Under the pieces are notes generated by a model, which worked only from the letters and a program-made list of their open reading frames with translations, searched no databases and was not told where the DNA came from. From Hemileia vastatrix (Eukaryota > Basidiomycota > Pucciniomycetes > Pucciniales > Zaghouaniaceae), in contig JASXTE010000001.1 of NCBI GenBank assembly GCA_030280995.1, positions 19,208,106 through 19,272,105 on the forward strand: a DNA stretch of 64,000 nucleotides. Reading direction: 5' to 3'. The translations under genes were made by a program, and so were the position numbers. Of the stretch, positions 46,401 through 56,773 are shown one piece after another (within the stretch, counting starts at the first letter, position 1; each line of letters begins with the position of its first letter).

Positions 46401-46576
46401 AACAAAAATTCAAGAAGAAGGAGAAGGCTTTGTTGTGTCTTTCTATCCCACCAGACCCAGATTTGAATATAAAAACACTCTTCCAAATGCCCATTTCAGC
46501 TCACTTCTTTTCTCATCTTGCAATATAATATCCATTTCCTCTTTTATACTAGTAGCCTTATTATTTTATGTGCACC
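43416..46576. mobile_element. Large palindromic element with 412-bp tandem repeats
   Basis: Bounded by GGTGCACATAAAA (43416-43428) and its complement TTTTATGTGCACC (46564-46576). Left arm 43480-44390 and right arm 44405-45330 are nearly exact inverted copies around a short spacer near 44398. The right arm is extended by further direct repeats of exactly 412 bp (AGCCAACAAAAATTCAAGAA at 45161, 45573, 45985, 46397). Each unit has a splice-acceptor-like TTATTTACAG, an open stretch and a donor-like GGTTAGGTAAGT. It lies between the two genes of the Harbinger element. No clear target duplication was found, so insertion versus internal amplification is open. Confidence 0.75.
43481..43732 (-). other. 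Open frame in the palindrome with a hydrophobic start
   Basis: 83 codons: MFYFLFFIILYSLLLAQA, a signal-peptide-like start, then TTNYLQPTKIPEEGEGFVVS, FYPTRPRFEYKNTLPNAHF and a hydrophobic C-terminus. The copies in the right arm share the central part (46366-46593 +) but have TGA within the hydrophobic start. I do not recognise a family. Because every copy lies in a mobile repeat and the start is AT-rich, chance is the more likely explanation. Confidence 0.2.
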
Positions 46577-46611
46577 GTAAATTTATCACTTAATTTTCAA
46601 TTTTTTTTACT

Positions 46612-47578
46612 TCAGATATCCAAATTCCCTCTAGATGCCCAGTTATGTGCTTTAAGGTCCTCTTGAAGCTGGAAGTGTATACTTGAATTATGTAACTCTT
46701 GATTACGGCGGATGTAGTTTGATAATGTATTGGAGAGGATCGGATCATTGTGGTTGGTAATTATTTGACTGCTGATTGATTCATTTGAAATGTAAGGATC
46801 ATTTTCTGACTTGGATTCTATGACCATGTTGTGAAGAATGACACAACATGTCATGACATCTTTTACAGAATTAATGTCCCATAGACGACAAGGTTGGGTG
46901 ATTATTCCCCAACGGGCTTGCAATACGCCAAAAGCACGCTCAATATCTTTTTGTGCAGCCTTTTGAAGCTTAGCAAAGTATCTACTTGAAGCATCTTGCA
47001 GGTGAGGAATAGTTTTGACCAAAGATGACCAGGAAGGATATATTCCATCAGCAAGATAGTAGGCATTTGAATATTTGTGTCGGTTAATTTTAAATTTTAT
47101 CATATCTTGTGTTCCTGAAAGAAGTTTATCAAAAATACTGCTTCTGTGAAGCACATTAATATCATTCAAGGAGCCAGGGGAGCCAAAAAAGCAGTGCCAG
47201 AAACGTAAGCTTTTGCTGGCAACAGCCTCCAAAAATCATTGTAGGTGAACCTTCTTTGCCCTGAAACTGACCTGCCCATGCTCCTGGGCAATTTTTCCAA
47301 GCCCAATGCATGCCATCAATTGGGCCAAGGCATCCTGGGAAACCACGTTCCTCATATTCTCGGAGAATAAATTTCTTTTCTTCTTGCGCAGGTTTACGTA
47401 AGTATTCAGATTTATATAATGTAATAATATCTGTGATGAATATTTTGAGGCATCGTAGTGCTGTAGTTTCTCCAATCCGAACATATTCATCAGTGCTATC
47501 AGCAGAGACTCCATAGGCCAATTGATGTAGAACAGAAGTAATTTTTTTGTTCTGGTGATAAACCAATTTGGCCACAAC
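46612..47578 (-). pseudogene. PIF/Harbinger DDE transposase, main part (exon 2)
   Basis: Minus strand from the Gypsy boundary: CCGQIGLSPEQK, frameshift at an A-run near 47551, ITSVLHQLAYGVSADSTDEY, VRIGETTALRCLKIF, ERGFPGCLGPIDGMHWAWKN (first Asp), AGQFQGKEGSPTMI. A +1 frameshift in a T-run follows near 47237, then EAVASKSLRFWHCFFGSPGS, LNDINVL (second Asp), YYLADGIYPSWSSLVK, AQKDIERAFGVLQARW (Glu) and VMTCCVILHNMVIE. Motifs and order are those of the plant-type PIF/Harbinger nuclease, usually about 400 residues. The N-terminal exon lies beyond the Gypsy element at 56440-56773. Gypsy insertion, two frameshifts and one upstream stop make it non-functional. Confidence 0.85.
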
Positions 47579-48754
47579 TGTCAGCCTAAATATCCTTAGG
47601 ACTGAGTATTTCTTATGCTTAAAATAAGATAACCTTAACTAGATTAAGCTTATATCTTAAAAATAAGGTTAAAATAATAATATATATTATTTTATTATAT
47701 ATATATATAATTATTATTCTATTATATAATTTATAATAGTTTAAATAGCTTATCCATGGCCTAATAATACTTATTAAGGTGTTAATGGAGTCATAATATA
47801 CTTATCTTAAGTGATATGAAGTAATTATTGACATACATAAGCTTATATGTATACATAAATCTCATATTCAGTGAAATATGCAGTATATTATGTATATTTA
47901 GGTATATAAGTGGGTTTTAGCCCCTTAATAGCCTATAACCTTTGTTTTTCTGCTTATTTTAGGTCATATGGACGAAATCAGTGGACTCACAACGCCTACA
48001 GAAGCATAGACACCTATATCAGACGCATACACCCAGCTTGGACAACTAAAATTACTTCCTTGGATGGTTATTCACGGATTTATGGGTTGGAAATACGTTT
48101 TTGGGTTAATGTGGATGCTTGGGGATGTTACTGGGGGCTTGGACATTTTATTTGTTTCCTTTATATGCTTTTAGTTTCATTAAATCTCTTTTTGATCTTT
48201 TATTTTACCTGTTTCTTTATGGTATCCGCTTTTATCTGGGTTTTCTATTTATGGTATGACTCTGTGTTATTATTAATAGTGATGGAGGGTCCTTACTGGA
48301 GGTCTGGGTGTTGAAACTTCTTGAAGTGGACGCCATGGGGAGGTGATGGGCCCTCACAGTGCTGTAATTGCCGGGGATAGCAGTGACATCATCTGGATTG
48401 AAGGTCTGTGCACTCCAGTGGATTTGGGTATAAGTAAGGAGGAATTTTGACGGTTTATTATCATCATTCAATTACTACACTTCAAATAAACATTATACTA
48501 CAATTATTAACAATCAGAAATATATTATAAAGCCCTTATAAATTGATATTATCTTTATAAAAGCTATAACTATATTTTATTCTTCTATTTTCCACCACTA
48601 GCACGCATTTAAATCCAAGTATTGTGAGTTTAATTTGAGTATAACTATTCTATTAGTCTTCCCCTGAGGTTTAATCACTAAATCATTTATTAATAAGTAG
48701 TAGGACCATAAAATAACACTATTATATCATACTTATATACTAGACTGTACTGAC
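47579..48754 (+). repeat. Gypsy 5' LTR
   Basis: Starts TGTCAGCCTAAATATCC and ends GACTGTACTGACA. Differences from the 3' LTR include A/G near 48019, C/T near 48094 and 48130, and two changes near 48315-48319. The 134-codon open frame at 47910-48314 lies wholly inside the LTR and recurs in the 3' LTR; it has no recognised domain. Confidence 0.95.
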
Positions 48755-49266
48755 AATTGGGGGTCTTTCCTTATATTTTACTTATTATTTAGTATAAGCC
48801 TTGGGACGTGATTTTTACCTTAGTACAACTCAAAATTAACCAAATATTTGGGTCTGCTGCATATTAGTGGGTCATTATAACTCATTGATTGCGGAAAAGA
48901 ATCCTTATAATAATTGTACTAATTTTTTATCATAAAAATTAGATATTTACAGTAGTAACTGTACCCAATATAAACCCAATTTCACTTGGTATTTGGACAC
49001 CAATATAACACCCAATAAAATTGGTATTTGGCTAAAGCTTGGTAAGCTAATTATTCACCCTTATAGAGGTCTAGTTAAACTTATTATTATATTTTTAACA
49101 GATTTTTTCGAATTTTTCTTATATTTTATTTAAATAAATAAAGATATAAATTCAGGGTAAGCTCCATTGCTTTTTTATTAGTATTATAATTACTAATATC
49201 TTTTGTCTACTAATTCCAAAGAGTTTTTTCCTTTTGTAGACGTAAAATATTGTTATTCTGAACAAT

Positions 49267-52200
49267 ATGAGTGCTCCTCAGGATAGTGTAAGTGAACAGC
49301 CTGCTTATAATACCAGGTCTAAAACTAATAAAAACTTTCCAGGACATCACCATGGAGGGACAACAGTACCCCCAACCAGAAAGCATGAGTATAGAAGAAA
49401 AGGACACCCTCTTAAAAAAGATAACTATCAAAAAGACGTCTCCTCCTCTTCAGGATCAACTGTCCCACCTGGCCAAACAGGTTCTGAAGCTAGAGGAATC
49501 AAAATCTCTCATGTTCAAAGAAGTAGAGCAGTTGCAAAACAATTGCAAGGTAGGATTTCAGCAGATGAATCAGGCAATGGCAGAATTAAAGGGAGGCCAG
49601 CCCAGTCAATCAAATCAGCAACCCCCTACCCAAGGAGGGTCCACTCACTCCCAGGAGAAAATCCTGGTAGACAAATGGAAATGGGACTGGTTTCACCAAC
49701 AGTGGACAAGCCACAGTTGCAACAGGGATCCACCCCCTCATCTGACTTCCTCAGCTCACCCTTACAAGGGAAAAAAGCGCCAAAAATCAGGCCTGGCAAC
49801 CATCCCTTGGTAAGTAACTTACCCTCTCAGATTAGACATAATACTGATAATTACAATATAGGTAATTCTATTGATGTTAAATCTGTACAAAAAATAGAGG
49901 AGGATTTAAGAAATTTAGGTTTTAGAGTAGATACACCTGACTTGTCTTTTATCCATAATAACAGTACTATATACAATGATAATACAGTTAATCCTCAGTT
50001 GCAACCACCTACTAGTGAGATGAGTAGTTCACAGGAGAGTGAGAGAATTGAAAAGGAGGACATGGAATATTTTAACAATAATCCAACTGTCCATAGAATT
50101 GTTTCAGCATTGTGGAATAGAATGACTGATTGTGAGGAACAGACAGTTAAGCTCACTAGTGATACAATTTCATCCTTAACATTGAACATTTCTCAATTAG
50201 CAACACGTAATAAAGAATTAGAGAAAGAACATTTGTCTCTAACTCTTAAATATGATTCATTGAGTAATAAATATAATGACCTTTCAAACAAATTTTGTGA
50301 GTTAGAAAAATTATATGAAACACACTTATTAAAATCTGAATCAAGAACAAAGTTATCTTTTGCACAGACAAATCAAAGTGTCTCTGAGTTGCTACAAAGA
50401 TTAACTAAAGTTGAGATTGAAACTGCCAATCTACTAATGAATCAGGATAATCATAAGTATAATCAATATAATAATAATCCTTTCATTGGCAAAAGTGAAT
50501 CTCATTCCTTCCCTGTACCACCACAATTAAAACCATCTGGTGGTAGTGTCAAATCTGAAAATGTAAGTCACAAATCCGTGCAGGAAGAAATACAAGACCA
50601 TTTATCAAAAGTAAATGAGTTATTGAATTTACCTAAGATTAGTGAGATAAAATCCAATCAGAAGAACTGGCCTAAGATAGATCAGTACCCAACTTATGAT
50701 GGGGAAGCCAGCTCTGATTGGCAACATTTTATTCAAAGAATTGACAACTTGAAATTCTCATATAAGTTACCAGATGAAGAGATAACATCAAAATTAATTT
50801 CTTTATTTAAGGATGTTGCTTTATTATGGTTTGAAGCTGTCTTAAGTGAGGGTAGAGACTACTCTTGGGCTGAATGGAAACAACTTATTGAAAAACAATT
50901 TGGAGGTTCTAAATTCAGGCTTACTCAGCAGAGACTGTATGAGAAGACTAGGTATAATCCGTTGAATGGTGACAAACCTATGGTATTTTTAATGAATTTA
51001 AACAAAATATTAAAAGCCATTGAGCCTCATATGGATTTTAACTTATGGAAAGATAAGATAATATACAAATTACCTATATCTGTCAGAGACATTGTTGTAG
51101 CTAGAACATTAAATGTTACTGAATATTCTGACTTTATTAATATTTGCAATGAAATATTATTAAACCATAAGTATGAATCAAGGTATTCCACTTATAAACA
51201 AAATGTTGAACCTGTAAAATCTCAGAATTCAAAAACACTTCAGGAGAAGCAGAAAAAACCTACTGCACCTGTAGTACCTAAAAAGTATGAAACAAATACT
51301 TGTTATAAGTGTAACAAACCTTGGGTAAAAGGTCACAAATGTGAGAAAAACATAAATATTGTTGAAAATCAACGTGATTCTGAAACTGAAACTGAAAAAA
51401 GTAAAGAATCAAGTGATTATGACAGCAATATCTCATATAGTGATGAAAATGAAGTCTGTATGTTGGAAGATGATTTGTCCATCTTTGAAAATCCAATATT
51501 AAATATGGACTCAAATGAATCTTTAATGAATTTTGAGGATGCTGAAATCATTAAGGATATACAAGCTGATAACTTTAAAATGACACCTATCACGGTTCCA
51601 GCTATCATTTCTGGTGAAAATGTTAATATAGTATTGGACACAGGAGCTGCTGGTTCAGTTGTTTCCACTAATACATTACAGAAAATTGATAGTGAATATA
51701 AGTTTAAGCTTGAACCACTTCAGAATAAAAATTGGAGAGGTTTTGGATCAGTACTACACCCCATTGGTAAATACAAAGCTGCTGTTTTCTTTAAACACCA
51801 ACATGGTTATGTAAGGGTAACTTGTGACTTTGTAGTAATGGATAATACAAATTGTAGTAACTGTTTTATCATTGGAAATGATATTCTGACTAAATTTGGT
51901 GTAAAATTAGACCCTGCTAATAATAATTTTACAATTGGCATGAATGGTAAAAGGAAATTTAAAATCAATTCTTTTAACACAGTCTTACACATTGAGTCAG
52001 TAACAAATTCCCCGTCTAAAGGAAGAGAATCCAATGAGTTGGAACTTCTGGAAACAGAAATTTCAAAAGCATCATTTGGCACTCAGATAAGTGAAACTGA
52101 GAAAGATAATATTTTGGAATTAATTAAAGCTTTTCCAATGGCTTTTGCACATGGTACAAATGAACTTGGCCTTGTAAAAGATCATGAAATGAAAATTAGT

Positions 52201-55134
52201 TTAACCTGTGACATGGATAATATTCCTGCTAGTCTTAAAAAGAAACCATATCCTGCTTCACCAATGAAGAGGAAAGACATAGAGGATAATATTAAGATGT
52301 TATTAAAGATGAACATTCTTGAGAAGGTTGAAACTACACCAAAATATTGTGTAATATCACCAGTGCTGATTTCTTATGAACAAGATAAAGCAAGACTGTG
52401 CGGTGATTATAGAGCATTAAATACATTTACAGTAGATGATATTTATCCCTTGCCAAGGATTGCCTCTATACATGCTACCCTTAAAGGTGCTAAATATATA
52501 AGTTGCCCAGATGGAAATAAAGGGTACCATCAAATTCCTGTTGAAAAGAATTCACAGAACTTTTTGTTGATAACAACACACATGGGAATTTATAAGTATG
52601 TCAGAATGCCATTTGGACCAAAGAATGCTCCATCAGTATTTCAAAAGTTAATGGATATAAAATTCCATAATGAAATGATTGAGGGATGGTTAATGGTATA
52701 CATTGATGACATCATAGTGTTCTCTAAAACTTTTGATGAACACTTAATCCATTTAAGGAAAGTATTTCAGAAAATGGATGAAATAAAAATGACCCTTGCA
52801 TTGAAAAAATGTAAATTTGGGTTTGAATCTTTAAAAGTGCTTGGTCATATTGTATCTGGCTTACAAATATGTGTAGACCAAAATAAAGTGGCTGCAATAA
52901 AGAATATTGGCATTCCCCAAAATGTGAAGGATGTACAATCTTTTCTTGGAATGTGTGGTTATTATAGACAATATATAAAAAACTACCAATCAATTGCTGC
53001 ACCACTGACCACACTGATAAAGAAATCAGAAGCTTTCATTTGGAATAATGAAAGACAACAAGCTTTTAATAAGTTGAAAGAATGTTTAATGACAGCTCCT
53101 ATCTTGGGATTACCAGATTTCCAATTACCTTTTGTATTATATACAGATGCAAGTTTTATTGGACTGGGTGCTGCTTTGCATCAAAAACAACTTATTGAAG
53201 GTAAAATGTCAGAAGTAGTAATCTGCTATATTTCACGTACTCTGAGAAGTGGTGAATTAAAATATGGTGCTACTCAACTTGAATGTTTGGCAGTAGTATG
53301 GGCTCTTGAAAAGCTACATTATTACCTTGAAGACCAAAAATTTGAGTTAATAACTGACTGTAGTGCAGTTAAGTCACTCTTAAACATGAAAACTCCTAAT
53401 AGACACATGTTTAGATGGCAATTAGCTGTACAAGAATACAGAGGACGGATGACTATTACACATAGAGCAGGAACCTTGCACTCTAATGTAGACCTGTTAT
53501 CTAGAGTACCTCTGCCTAATAATGATGATAATCCTGCTTATGTTCCTGAGTCAGAGATTATTAACATTTATGGCATTTATATTGTAGATCTTGAGGATGA
53601 ATTTATGCAATCAATTCTTGATAATTATAATTCAGATCCTGACTTAAGTAAATTAACTACAATATTAAATGATCCATCTAATGCTTCAATGAATGTTTTA
53701 ATAAAAACATTACCAGATAAGTATAAAGAGGCATTAGAGAAAGGAAAATTTTCCATTGAGGATGGTTTTATATATTACAGGAAAAAATTAAGTAATGTGA
53801 TTGTAATTCCCCCTTCAATGAAGGAGTTAATGTTAAGTATATGTCATGATGATATATTAGCAGGTCATTTTGACTACCATAAAACATTAACCAGAGTAAA
53901 AAACACAGCTTGGTGGATTAACATGTCTGAGGATGTTCAGAAATATGTTGAAACATGTGATTCTTGTCAAAAATCTAAAAGATTAACAGGAAAAAGAGCT
54001 GGTTTATTACAACAAATTGAGCAACCAAAAGCTCCATGGGAAATCATTAACATGGACTTTGTAACAGGTTTGCCAATAGCAGGGCATAAGAGTTATAACT
54101 CCTGCTGGGTAATTGTAGATAGATTTACAAAGATGTGTAAATTTATTCTTACCCACAAAGAGGTTTCTGCAAAGGACTTAGCTTTTTTATGGTGGACACA
54201 AATGTTAAATACAGCAGGTTTCCCCAAAGCAATAGTTTCTGACAGAGATCCTAAATTTACTTCTGAGTTCTGGACGTCACTTATGGATGTTTCAGGGTGT
54301 CAATTAAAACTTTCTACAGCACACCATCCACAAACTGATGGGCTAGCAGAAAGAATGATACAAACCTTAGAAGATATGATAAGAAGATACTGTGCTTTTG
54401 GTCTTAATTTTAAAGACAATGACAAATTCACGCATGATTGGGTAACCCTTATCCCAGGTTTAGAATTTGCATACAATAGTACAGTACATTCTGTCACTGG
54501 CAAAAAGCCATTTGAGTTATGGTTGGGTTATGTACCTAATACCCCTGCTAAAACTCTTAATAAGTTACCTAGATTGGATATTCATCCAGGTACTAAATCT
54601 TTTCTTCAGATGCAGGAACTATGCAGAAAACATGCTCAAGAATGTATAAATAAGGCTTTTGAGTATGAAAAGAAAAGATGGGATAAAGCCCATAAAGAAC
54701 AAATGTTCAAAGAGGGTGATGAAGTCCTTATTTCAACGCTACATTTCAATTTAAATGGTAATGTTAAATTGAAGGATCCATTCATTGGACCATTTGTAGT
54801 TAAAAAGATGGTTGGTAATAATGCTGTTGAGGTTATTCTATATGCACCTTATGATAGAAAACATCCAGTATTTCCTATTTCTCTTATAAAACCATACCAT
54901 TCTAATGATACTGCTCTCTTTCCAAGAAGATCAGGAAGGCATAAACAGCAACCTGAAGAAATAGTGGAAAAAGCAGAAATTGAAAAGATACTTAAAAAGA
55001 GACACCTTACAAAAGAAAAGGGAGTTGAGTATCTACTAAGATTTAAAAATAAATCATGTGAATATGACCAGTGGATTCCAGAAAATGAAATCTCTGATCT
55101 TAAAAATCTCTTTAAAAAATTTAAATCTAAATAA
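49267..55134 (+). CDS. Ty3/Gypsy gag-pol polyprotein (1955 aa), chromovirus
   Basis: One open frame encodes the capsid and all enzymes for retrotransposition. Order by residue: basic/Ser N-terminus; coiled coil ~290-400; capsid ~465-640 (WPKIDQYPTYDGEAS...W); zinc knuckle CYKCNKPWVKGHKC at 679; protease VLDTGAAGS with Asp 791; reverse transcriptase ~1010-1180 with YIDDI at 1145-1149 and first Asp in ISCPDGNKGYHQI; RNase H starting near Asp 1294 (YTDAS); integrase zinc region from H1527 with CDSCQKS; integrase core Asp 1597, Asp 1659, Glu 1695 (35 residues between the last two); chromodomain ~1900-1950 (IEKILKKRH...YLLRFKNKS...WIPENEI). All catalytic residues expected for the family are present. 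Gag and pol share one frame with no frameshift. The start at 49267 is the first ATG; the N-terminal 170 codons overlap another long open frame. Confidence 0.95.
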   Translation: MSAPQDSVSEQPAYNTRSKTNKNFPGHHHGGTTVPPTRKHEYRRKGHPLKKDNYQKDVSSSSGSTVPPGQTGSEARGIKISHVQRSRAVAKQLQGRISADESGNGRIKGRPAQSIKSATPYPRRVHSLPGENPGRQMEMGLVSPTVDKPQLQQGSTPSSDFLSSPLQGKKAPKIRPGNHPLVSNLPSQIRHNTDNYNIGNSIDVKSVQKIEEDLRNLGFRVDTPDLSFIHNNSTIYNDNTVNPQLQPPTSEMSSSQESERIEKEDMEYFNNNPTVHRIVSALWNRMTDCEEQTVKLTSDTISSLTLNISQLATRNKELEKEHLSLTLKYDSLSNKYNDLSNKFCELEKLYETHLLKSESRTKLSFAQTNQSVSELLQRLTKVEIETANLLMNQDNHKYNQYNNNPFIGKSESHSFPVPPQLKPSGGSVKSENVSHKSVQEEIQDHLSKVNELLNLPKISEIKSNQKNWPKIDQYPTYDGEASSDWQHFIQRIDNLKFSYKLPDEEITSKLISLFKDVALLWFEAVLSEGRDYSWAEWKQLIEKQFGGSKFRLTQQRLYEKTRYNPLNGDKPMVFLMNLNKILKAIEPHMDFNLWKDKIIYKLPISVRDIVVARTLNVTEYSDFINICNEILLNHKYESRYSTYKQNVEPVKSQNSKTLQEKQKKPTAPVVPKKYETNTCYKCNKPWVKGHKCEKNINIVENQRDSETETEKSKESSDYDSNISYSDENEVCMLEDDLSIFENPILNMDSNESLMNFEDAEIIKDIQADNFKMTPITVPAIISGENVNIVLDTGAAGSVVSTNTLQKIDSEYKFKLEPLQNKNWRGFGSVLHPIGKYKAAVFFKHQHGYVRVTCDFVVMDNTNCSNCFIIGNDILTKFGVKLDPANNNFTIGMNGKRKFKINSFNTVLHIESVTNSPSKGRESNELELLETEISKASFGTQISETEKDNILELIKAFPMAFAHGTNELGLVKDHEMKISLTCDMDNIPASLKKKPYPASPMKRKDIEDNIKMLLKMNILEKVETTPKYCVISPVLISYEQDKARLCGDYRALNTFTVDDIYPLPRIASIHATLKGAKYISCPDGNKGYHQIPVEKNSQNFLLITTHMGIYKYVRMPFGPKNAPSVFQKLMDIKFHNEMIEGWLMVYIDDIIVFSKTFDEHLIHLRKVFQKMDEIKMTLALKKCKFGFESLKVLGHIVSGLQICVDQNKVAAIKNIGIPQNVKDVQSFLGMCGYYRQYIKNYQSIAAPLTTLIKKSEAFIWNNERQQAFNKLKECLMTAPILGLPDFQLPFVLYTDASFIGLGAALHQKQLIEGKMSEVVICYISRTLRSGELKYGATQLECLAVVWALEKLHYYLEDQKFELITDCSAVKSLLNMKTPNRHMFRWQLAVQEYRGRMTITHRAGTLHSNVDLLSRVPLPNNDDNPAYVPESEIINIYGIYIVDLEDEFMQSILDNYNSDPDLSKLTTILNDPSNASMNVLIKTLPDKYKEALEKGKFSIEDGFIYYRKKLSNVIVIPPSMKELMLSICHDDILAGHFDYHKTLTRVKNTAWWINMSEDVQKYVETCDSCQKSKRLTGKRAGLLQQIEQPKAPWEIINMDFVTGLPIAGHKSYNSCWVIVDRFTKMCKFILTHKEVSAKDLAFLWWTQMLNTAGFPKAIVSDRDPKFTSEFWTSLMDVSGCQLKLSTAHHPQTDGLAERMIQTLEDMIRRYCAFGLNFKDNDKFTHDWVTLIPGLEFAYNSTVHSVTGKKPFELWLGYVPNTPAKTLNKLPRLDIHPGTKSFLQMQELCRKHAQECINKAFEYEKKRWDKAHKEQMFKEGDEVLISTLHFNLNGNVKLKDPFIGPFVVKKMVGNNAVEVILYAPYDRKHPVFPISLIKPYHSNDTALFPRRSGRHKQQPEEIVEKAEIEKILKKRHLTKEKGVEYLLRFKNKSCEYDQWIPENEISDLKNLFKKFKSK
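49292..49813 (+). CDS. Overlapping open frame at the gag N-terminus (173 codons)
   Basis: Starts 25 bases inside the polyprotein, in a different frame. It reads MEGQQYPQPESMSIEEKDTL, then LQDQLSHLAKQVLKLEESKS and FKEVEQLQNNCKVGFQQMNQ with a Gln/Pro-rich stretch, ending SGLATIPW and TAA at a GGTAAGT. It looks more protein-like (regular heptads, acidic/basic balance) than the main frame across the same bases, which is Ser/Arg/Pro-rich without pattern. It may be a real gag N-terminal segment reached by frameshift or splicing, or the relic of an ancestral frame. Both frames lack stops over 522 bases. Confidence 0.35.
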   Translation: MNSLLIIPGLKLIKTFQDITMEGQQYPQPESMSIEEKDTLLKKITIKKTSPPLQDQLSHLAKQVLKLEESKSLMFKEVEQLQNNCKVGFQQMNQAMAELKGGQPSQSNQQPPTQGGSTHSQEKILVDKWKWDWFHQQWTSHSCNRDPPPHLTSSAHPYKGKKRQKSGLATIPW

Positions 55135-55253
55135 TACTGTTCATTCAGTATATGTATTATAAAAATTATTTTTTTTTTTTTTATTATTTCATTCCTTAAG
55201 ATTAATTAAAATGTCTTAACATTTTTTTTATTGTTTTTTTTGGGGTGAGGGAG
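55135..55253 (+). other. Gypsy 3' untranslated spacer with polypurine tract
   Basis: GGGGTGAGGGAG at 55242-55253, directly before the 3' LTR TGTCAG, is the expected plus-strand primer site. A run of about 13 T lies at 55169-55181. Confidence 0.8.
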
Positions 55254-56430
55254 TGTCAGCCTAAATATCCTTAGGACTGAGTATTTCTTATGCTTAAAAT
55301 AAGATAACCTTAACTAGATTAAGCTTATATCTTAAAAATAAGGTTAAAATAATAATATATATTATTTTATTATATATATATATAATTATTATTCTATTAT
55401 ATAATTTATAATAGTTTAAATAGCTTATCCATGGCCTAATAATACTTATTAAGGTGTTAATGGAGTCATAATATACTTATCTTAAGTGATATGAAGTAAT
55501 TATTGACATACATAAGCTTATATGTATACATAAATCTCATATTCAGTGAAATATGCAGTATATTATGTATATTTAGGTATATAAGTGGGTTTTAGCCCCT
55601 TAATAGCCTATAACCTTTGTTTTTCTGCTTATTTTAGGTCATATGGACGAAATCAGTGGACTCACAACGCCTACAGAAGCATAGACACCTATATCAGGCG
55701 CATACACCCAGCTTGGACAACTAAAATTACTTCCTTGGATGGTTATTCACGGATTTATGGGTTGGAAATATGTTTTTGGGTTAATGTGGATGCTTGGGGA
55801 TGTTATTGGGGGCTTGGACATTTTATTTGTTTCCTTTATATGCTTTTAGTTTCATTAAATCTCTTTTTGATCTTTTATTTTACCTGTTTCTTTATGGTAT
55901 CCGCTTTTATCTGGGTTTTCTATTTATGGTATGACTCTGTGTTATTATTAATAGTGATGGAGGGTCCTTACTGGAGGTCTGGGTGTTGAACCTGCTTGAA
56001 GTGGACGCCATGGGGAGGTGATGGGCCCTCACAGTGCTGTAATTGCCGGGGATAGCAGTGACATCATCTGGATTGAAGGTCTGTGCACTCCAGTGGATTT
56101 GGGTATAAGTAAGGAGGAATTTTGACGGTTTATTATCATCATTCAATTACTACACTTCAAATAAACATTATACTACAATTATTAACAATCAGAAATATAT
56201 TATAAAGCCCTTATAAATTGATATTATCTTTATAAAAGCTATAACTATATTTTATTCTTCTATTTTCCACCACTAGCACGCATTTAAATCCAAGTATTGT
56301 GAGTTTAATTTGAGTATAACTATTCTATTAGTCTTCCCCTGAGGTTTAATCACTAAATCATTTATTAATAAGTAGTAGGACCATAAAATAACACTATTAT
56401 ATCATACTTATATACTAGACTGTACTGACA
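55254..56430 (+). repeat. Gypsy 3' LTR
   Basis: Starts TGTCAGCCTAAATATCC, ends GACTGTACTGACA, followed by the ACAAC duplication. Confidence 0.95.
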
Positions 56431-56439
56431 ACAACAGTC

Positions 56440-56773
56440 CTGTAGAATAACAAATTAGAGTCAGAAAACTATTATATGTTAATTGACTTACACTTTTCCA
56501 AACCCAAAAGGTATTATGTTCCTGTAAATCTGTAGACAGCTTTTGAAATAGTTCTTTGCTTATTCAGAATCGTCGTTCAAAGAGATGGTTGTTGTATGTA
56601 CAATTAACATTGAAATAATCTTTCATCAAGCGTTGATGTCTTTCAACACAGTCTCGATTTATTAATTCTTTTTTTTTTTTTTTAGGCCTTGTATCATATG
56701 AGTTTAGCAATTCTGTAAATACAATTATTTCTTCTTCCATTGTAAGTAATTCATCAAGTATGAGTTGTTCCAT
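56440..56773 (-). pseudogene. PIF/Harbinger transposase, N-terminal exon and intron
   Basis: ATG at 56773, directly after a TTTTCAG, opens MEQLILDELLTMEEEIIVFT, RPKKKKKELINRDCVERHQR and YNNHLFERRF. A TGA replaces the next residue, then ISKELFQKLSTDLQEHNTFW and VWKS end the exon at 56492. A 52-bp intron (56491-56440; GTAAGT...CTACAG) leads to exon 2, which begins D-C-C-G and is cut after 56431 by the Gypsy element, continuing at 47578. HxLFERRFRISxxLFxxL is the conserved start of the plant-type Harbinger nuclease. Confidence 0.75.

Larger units (their letters stand above)
47579..56430 (+). mobile_element. Full-length Ty3/Gypsy chromovirus, probably young
   Basis: Two LTRs of 1176 and 1177 bp that differ by only about five or six bases by eye, an exact 5-bp target duplication ACAAC (47574-47578, 56431-56435), a purine tract before the 3' LTR, and one uninterrupted 1955-codon gag-pol frame with a C-terminal chromodomain. 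It split exon 2 of the Harbinger transposase. Of the elements in the window this is the one most likely to be, or recently have been, mobile. Confidence 0.95.

Noticed and set aside
47910..48314. 134-codon open frame, repeated at 55585-55989
   Set aside because: It lies wholly inside the Gypsy LTRs, so duplication is automatic; no domain and no codon evidence.
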